This document shows, one piece after another, positions 60,888 to 64,000 of a DNA stretch of 64,000 nt. The position numbers and the translations under genes were made by a program. The notes under the pieces are model-generated. The model had not been told where the DNA came from, made no database searches, and was given only the letters and a program-made list of their open reading frames with translations. Numbering within the stretch: the first letter of the stretch is position 1; the number at the start of each line of letters is the position of its first letter. The stretch covers positions 992,001 through 1,056,000 of the forward strand of contig CAYOLV010000001.1 in NCBI GenBank assembly GCA_964404895.1, given 5' to 3'. The stretch comes from JBGSUZ01 sp964404895. Lineage in GTDB: Bacteria; Bacillota; Clostridia; Peptostreptococcales; Acidaminobacteraceae.

Positions 60888-62930
60888 ATGCAAATCAAGC
60901 AATTGAAATTGGAAGGCGTAGGTAAATTTGACAAGCCCTCTGAATTTGAATTTCATCAAGGATTGAATATGATCTGCGGCGAAAATGAAGCGGGCAAATC
61001 TACAATTATGAAAGCAATCGAGACGGCTTATTTTGGATTTAAGCCAATGAAAGATTGGAAATACGCAAATTGGAAGCAGTCGGAAACTTTAATCGAATGC
61101 TTGATATCACACAAATCTGAAGAGTTGTTGGTTACACGTCGCTACGGCAGTAAAATTCGAGGGACCACGCTAGCAGGTCATGTAGCTGAGAACATTGGCA
61201 ATCAGCCGATTGAAGGTCATTTGATTGATTTGGAACTCTACAAATCCTTGTTTTCTATAAGTGTGGACGAGTTGGCAAGCATAGACAAAAAATCTTGGAA
61301 AGAGCTGACTGCGTCCCTTACAGACTCTTACAACCATAGCGCTTTTAAATCTGCAGCAGAGACCCAGGAAACAGTTCAAACTAAAGCTTCTGAAATTTAT
61401 AAAGAAAATGGAAGAGGTCAATTTGAATTAAAAGATTTGCAGAGTAAGCACGATGAGCTTGATGCTCAAATCAGACAATTGCAAATTGAACGAGCGTACG
61501 CAGTCAGATCAGAAGAAGAAATTAAACATATAAAAGAGGACATTGAAAATCTGGTTTCCAAAATACAGCAAGTTGACATTCAAATCAGAAATTATGAAGA
61601 AAATCATTTGCGTATTAGGAGAAGGCGTGAGTATCGTCAAAAATTGAAGGATTTCCAACAGATTGAAATATTAGAGTTGCCTGAAAAGACTTTGGTGGAT
61701 AAATGGCTGGTAGAAATTCAACGGGAACAAATTGTTAGAAAAGAGACAGAGAGACTCTCTCGTGAGTTGGAGCTATTGAGAGAAGCTCTTAAAAAAGAAG
61801 AGAATCAATGGCAAACCCGTAAAAAAGAATGGCCGACTTTAAGGGTAGTCTTGAGTATGTTCATGTTCATTGCAGCGATTGGCTTAGGCGTTTACAGTTT
61901 ACCAGAGGGGATTATTGCTCAGGAACAAGTGGGCATTGGTTTATTGACCGTCCTAGGATTCGGACTAGCCTTTAACGTGGGCATCATTCGTACGAAAAAG
62001 GGAAAAGCTTCAAGAAAGAGTTACGATGAGAAAATGGATTACTTTACTTCCAGTATTACCTTAGCTGAAATGCAATACCATCATTTTGAAGATGAACTCG
62101 AGGAAATTGAAACTTTTAAAAAACCCTTGGAAGCTTATTGTGAACGCATGAATATGAGTGGACCACAAGAGATTGAAGAGTGGATTAGCAAAGGACATTA
62201 CTTAGCGGTGGCGATGGATCAGTTGCTTGAAGCAGAGGAAGATCCAGAAGGTTTTTTGATGACAGTTACCGATATGGGTCAAAAAGATGCGCCTGAAGAA
62301 GTAGCGCTTAAAGCTCTGTTAGACGAAAGAGATCGCTTGATAGAATTAAAGTTTGATCAAGAACAAAAACTCTCTCATGGAACTAACCTCAGCGTAAAAG
62401 AAATTGACTTTAGAATTAATGAACTTTCTGAACAACAAAACTTCAGTCGAAAAAATATATATGACAGTGCACTCAAAAGAGATCGTTTACTATTGGTTTC
62501 AAAAATTATTGCAGAAGCAGAACATTTATATAGAAAGTCACAAAAACCAGATTTCTTAATTCGTGCCTCTCGGTATATGAAAATGTTGAGTCACGACAAG
62601 TACGATGAAGTTTTAATGTCAGAGTCAGGCGGATTTGTTCTGAAAATGGGCAACGAGCTTATCCCTATTATTGAAACCATCAGCAGAGGGACGAGGGAGC
62701 AAATGTATTTGGCTTTAAAATTAGCAATGACCTTTAGATTGGACCCATTGGGGCATTACCCTATTCTCATGGACGAAATAGCTATAAATTTTGATCACTC
62801 CAGACGAAATGGATTATATGAAGTTATCAAGGAATTAGCGGAGCAGAGACAGGTTATCTTTTTCACTTGTCATGACTGGCTAATTAAAGAGATGGAAGCG
62901 GCTGTTGAAGGCACTGTTATTTCTATATGA
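60888..62930 (+). CDS. Rad50/SbcC-like (YhaN-type) AAA ATPase with membrane hairpin in the coiled coil
   Basis: The 680-residue ATPase has Walker A GENEAGKST (31-39), a coiled-coil arm (about 185-315), two hydrophobic segments (about 317-370: VLSMFMFIAAIGLGVYSL and VGIGLLTVLGFGLAFNVGII), a second coiled arm, and a signature TISRGTREQMYLALKLAM. Walker B is PILMDEIAINF (about 625-635). There is no CxxC zinc hook; the hairpin occupies its place. It is shorter than most YhaN or SbcC proteins. With the SbcD-like protein it should process DNA ends, perhaps at the membrane. Confidence 0.88.
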   Translation: MQIKQLKLEGVGKFDKPSEFEFHQGLNMICGENEAGKSTIMKAIETAYFGFKPMKDWKYANWKQSETLIECLISHKSEELLVTRRYGSKIRGTTLAGHVAENIGNQPIEGHLIDLELYKSLFSISVDELASIDKKSWKELTASLTDSYNHSAFKSAAETQETVQTKASEIYKENGRGQFELKDLQSKHDELDAQIRQLQIERAYAVRSEEEIKHIKEDIENLVSKIQQVDIQIRNYEENHLRIRRRREYRQKLKDFQQIEILELPEKTLVDKWLVEIQREQIVRKETERLSRELELLREALKKEENQWQTRKKEWPTLRVVLSMFMFIAAIGLGVYSLPEGIIAQEQVGIGLLTVLGFGLAFNVGIIRTKKGKASRKSYDEKMDYFTSSITLAEMQYHHFEDELEEIETFKKPLEAYCERMNMSGPQEIEEWISKGHYLAVAMDQLLEAEEDPEGFLMTVTDMGQKDAPEEVALKALLDERDRLIELKFDQEQKLSHGTNLSVKEIDFRINELSEQQNFSRKNIYDSALKRDRLLLVSKIIAEAEHLYRKSQKPDFLIRASRYMKMLSHDKYDEVLMSESGGFVLKMGNELIPIIETISRGTREQMYLALKLAMTFRLDPLGHYPILMDEIAINFDHSRRNGLYEVIKELAEQRQVIFFTCHDWLIKEMEAAVEGTVISI

Positions 62931-62946
62931 AATTAAGGAGAATGTC

Positions 62947-63216
62947 ATGAAATCAATGACTCAAGAAGAGTTAGAATTGCAAAAAAATCGACTTGAAATT
63001 TTAAAATTGACAGGGAAACCAGAACATATGGCAATGGCACAAAATACTGACGACAACGTGTATCTTTGGCAATATGAATTAGAACATTATAAGAGGAGCA
63101 AGAAAAAAGATCGCTTTTACATCTTTGGAGCACTGTGCGGAATATTGAGCTTGATTGTGACGGTTATTTTAAATTTTAGCGAGTTGCTGGCTTTGTTTTT
63201 AAAAGTTATTTTATAA
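62947..63216 (+). CDS. Small protein with C-terminal membrane helix
   Basis: The 89-residue protein has a charged helical N-terminal part (SMTQEELELQKNRLEILKLTG) and a C-terminal membrane segment (YIFGALCGILSLIVTVILNF). AAGGAG precedes ATG 62947. The gene starts 16 bases after the Rad50-like gene and probably belongs to the same operon. No family recognised. Confidence 0.65.
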   Translation: MKSMTQEELELQKNRLEILKLTGKPEHMAMAQNTDDNVYLWQYELEHYKRSKKKDRFYIFGALCGILSLIVTVILNFSELLALFLKVIL

Positions 63217-63308
63217 AATGAATAAAAGATGAATAAAAATGAAAGTTAGTGATTGAATCCATAAGATTGGGTATAAAATTAACAAACCTGCAGAAGGGAG
63301 TTGATTTT

Positions 63309-63800
63309 ATGTCAGTTCATTTTTTCTTCAACTATAGAGAACATCTTGTTAAGAAGTTGAAAGAACATTATGCAACTATTGTAGAGCTCAGAAAGGAAGA
63401 TGAAGCCCTTCAAATTCAGTTGGATGAGGCTGAGAGCATCATTCGAGACTATTATGAAGTCGTAGCTGTTGAACTTGAAGAAGTATTGGTTGCGGCAAGC
63501 AATGAAGTACAGTTGGATTATGATTCAGAAGACTACATTGTCAAATTTTCTATTGTTGACAATTACGTTCGGTATATCAGAAGACCAACAGCCATTGAGG
63601 TTGAGATTTCCAGATACGATGAAAGTCTTAATTTGAACGAAACATTTATCATTGCGTACATTGTTCCAGGTGAGAAAAAGTGCCATACCAAAAAAGTGGG
63701 GATGGTACATGAAAGTGGCAGTTTCGATGAAAATTCACTTAATTACTTTATGAGAGAAGCCTTTGGAGAAATTGTTCATTATGACGAAAAGCAAGTATAG
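63309..63800 (+). CDS. Unrecognised coiled-coil/beta protein
   Basis: The 163-residue protein has an N-terminal coiled-coil (HLVKKLKEHYATIVELRKED, continuing) and a C-terminal acidic beta-rich part. No family recognised. ATG 63309 is supported by AAGGGAG upstream; the frame extends back to 63249. A bidirectional terminator follows. Confidence 0.62.
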   Translation: MSVHFFFNYREHLVKKLKEHYATIVELRKEDEALQIQLDEAESIIRDYYEVVAVELEEVLVAASNEVQLDYDSEDYIVKFSIVDNYVRYIRRPTAIEVEISRYDESLNLNETFIIAYIVPGEKKCHTKKVGMVHESGSFDENSLNYFMREAFGEIVHYDEKQV

Positions 63801-63837
63801 AACAGTATCAGTTTAAATTTAAGGTTTATGAAACATT

Positions 63838-63875
63838 AAAAAAAGGATTGGCTGAGAGGCCGATCCTTTTTGTCG
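63838..63875. terminator. Bidirectional terminator
   Basis: AAAGGATTGGC pairs with GGCCGATCCTTT (one mismatch or G-U) around TGAGA, with A-run and T-run on either side. Confidence 0.85.
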
Positions 63876-63888
63876 TTATTGAAACACG

Positions 63889-64000
63889 TTATAGATTAAA
63901 GCCACTATACAAAGTTTCAAAGTCAATATATTTATGCTTACTGGCATAAATGAAATTAGAAATTAAAAACCGACTCAATTGTTTTGAAGACAAAAGGGTG
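63889..64000 (-). CDS. 3' end of a convergent gene (partial)
   Basis: On the minus strand a frame is open from the window edge to TAA at 63889-63891, giving 36 residues that end DFETLYSGFNL. A bidirectional terminator just beyond it supports a real convergent gene. Too little is visible to name it. Confidence 0.45.
   Translation of the reverse strand, partial: TLLSSKQLSRFLISNFIYASKHKYIDFETLYSGFNL

Noticed and set aside
60888..62930. Classical SbcC with zinc hook
   Set aside because: No CxxC motif in the coiled-coil apex; two hydrophobic segments are found there instead.

Overview
The window looks like chromosomal DNA of a low-GC, Gram-positive anaerobe of the class Clostridia. The signs are strong GGAGG ribosome sites, frequent GTG and TTG starts, many U-tailed hairpin terminators, a BceAB-type transporter, an OhrR-type regulator, an SLH-bearing subtilase, ferredoxin-like DUF362 and DUF116 proteins, and a YhaN/YhaO-like pair. 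The genus cannot be fixed by eye. No rRNA, tRNA, prophage, insertion sequence or CRISPR array was seen.

Layout. 1-9.2 kb: end of a BceA-like ATPase and its BceB permease, a secreted M16 metallopeptidase (minus strand), an HD-CHAD protein, and a two-component system followed by an MmcQ/YjbR protein. 9.2-15 kb: an MFS transporter preceded by a promoter/short-ORF/terminator unit, a SnoaL-like protein, an orphan HsdR_N-type nuclease-like protein, an L25-like protein with a structured leader, moaC, and a glutathione peroxidase-ohrR operon with a likely OhrR operator. 15-30 kb: a giant secreted subtilase, a DUF116-GNAT-DEAD-box helicase run, an APC permease, a PAS-GGDEF-EAL protein, an NhaC antiporter, and a DUF362 ferredoxin with a Nudix hydrolase. 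30-41 kb: HAD phosphatases, a diguanylate cyclase, a stalk-domain exported protein, a YcgR/PilZ protein with membrane helices, ApbE and NusG-II-domain proteins, two cyclic-nucleotide-binding proteins (one fused to DUF2225), and a non-coding stretch at 36.0-36.4 kb.

41.9-48.7 kb is a clean folate/p-aminobenzoate operon (pabA, pabB, pabC, folE, folP, folB, folK, a DAHP synthase, a YihY/BrkB membrane protein) behind one strong promoter. It joins chorismate supply, pABA synthesis and the pterin branch. A group of very small genes with its own promoter and an internal terminator follows at 48.8-49.3 kb.

50.1-57.4 kb is the most unusual part: three overlapping genes encoding a 1635-residue protein (HD phosphohydrolase, helical-repeat region, NMNAT-like nucleotidyltransferase with altered HxGH, probable acetyltransferase-like and phosphoribosyltransferase-like regions), a lactate/malate-dehydrogenase-like protein with an N-terminal extension, and a flavodoxin/FMN-reductase-like protein. 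All the recognisable parts handle nucleotides or nicotinamide/flavin cofactors, so an uncharacterised cofactor repair, salvage or signalling pathway is a reasonable guess. Directly downstream lies a 0.65-kb transcription unit without a large gene. It has a promoter, a stop-start-coupled mini-ORF pair encoding a 39-residue membrane peptide, four 27-29 bp tandem repeats and a strong terminator.

58-64 kb: a membrane-anchored unknown protein, an SbcD/YhaO-like nuclease with a YhaN/Rad50-like ATPase whose coiled coil carries a membrane hairpin, two small unknown proteins, and the end of a convergent gene.
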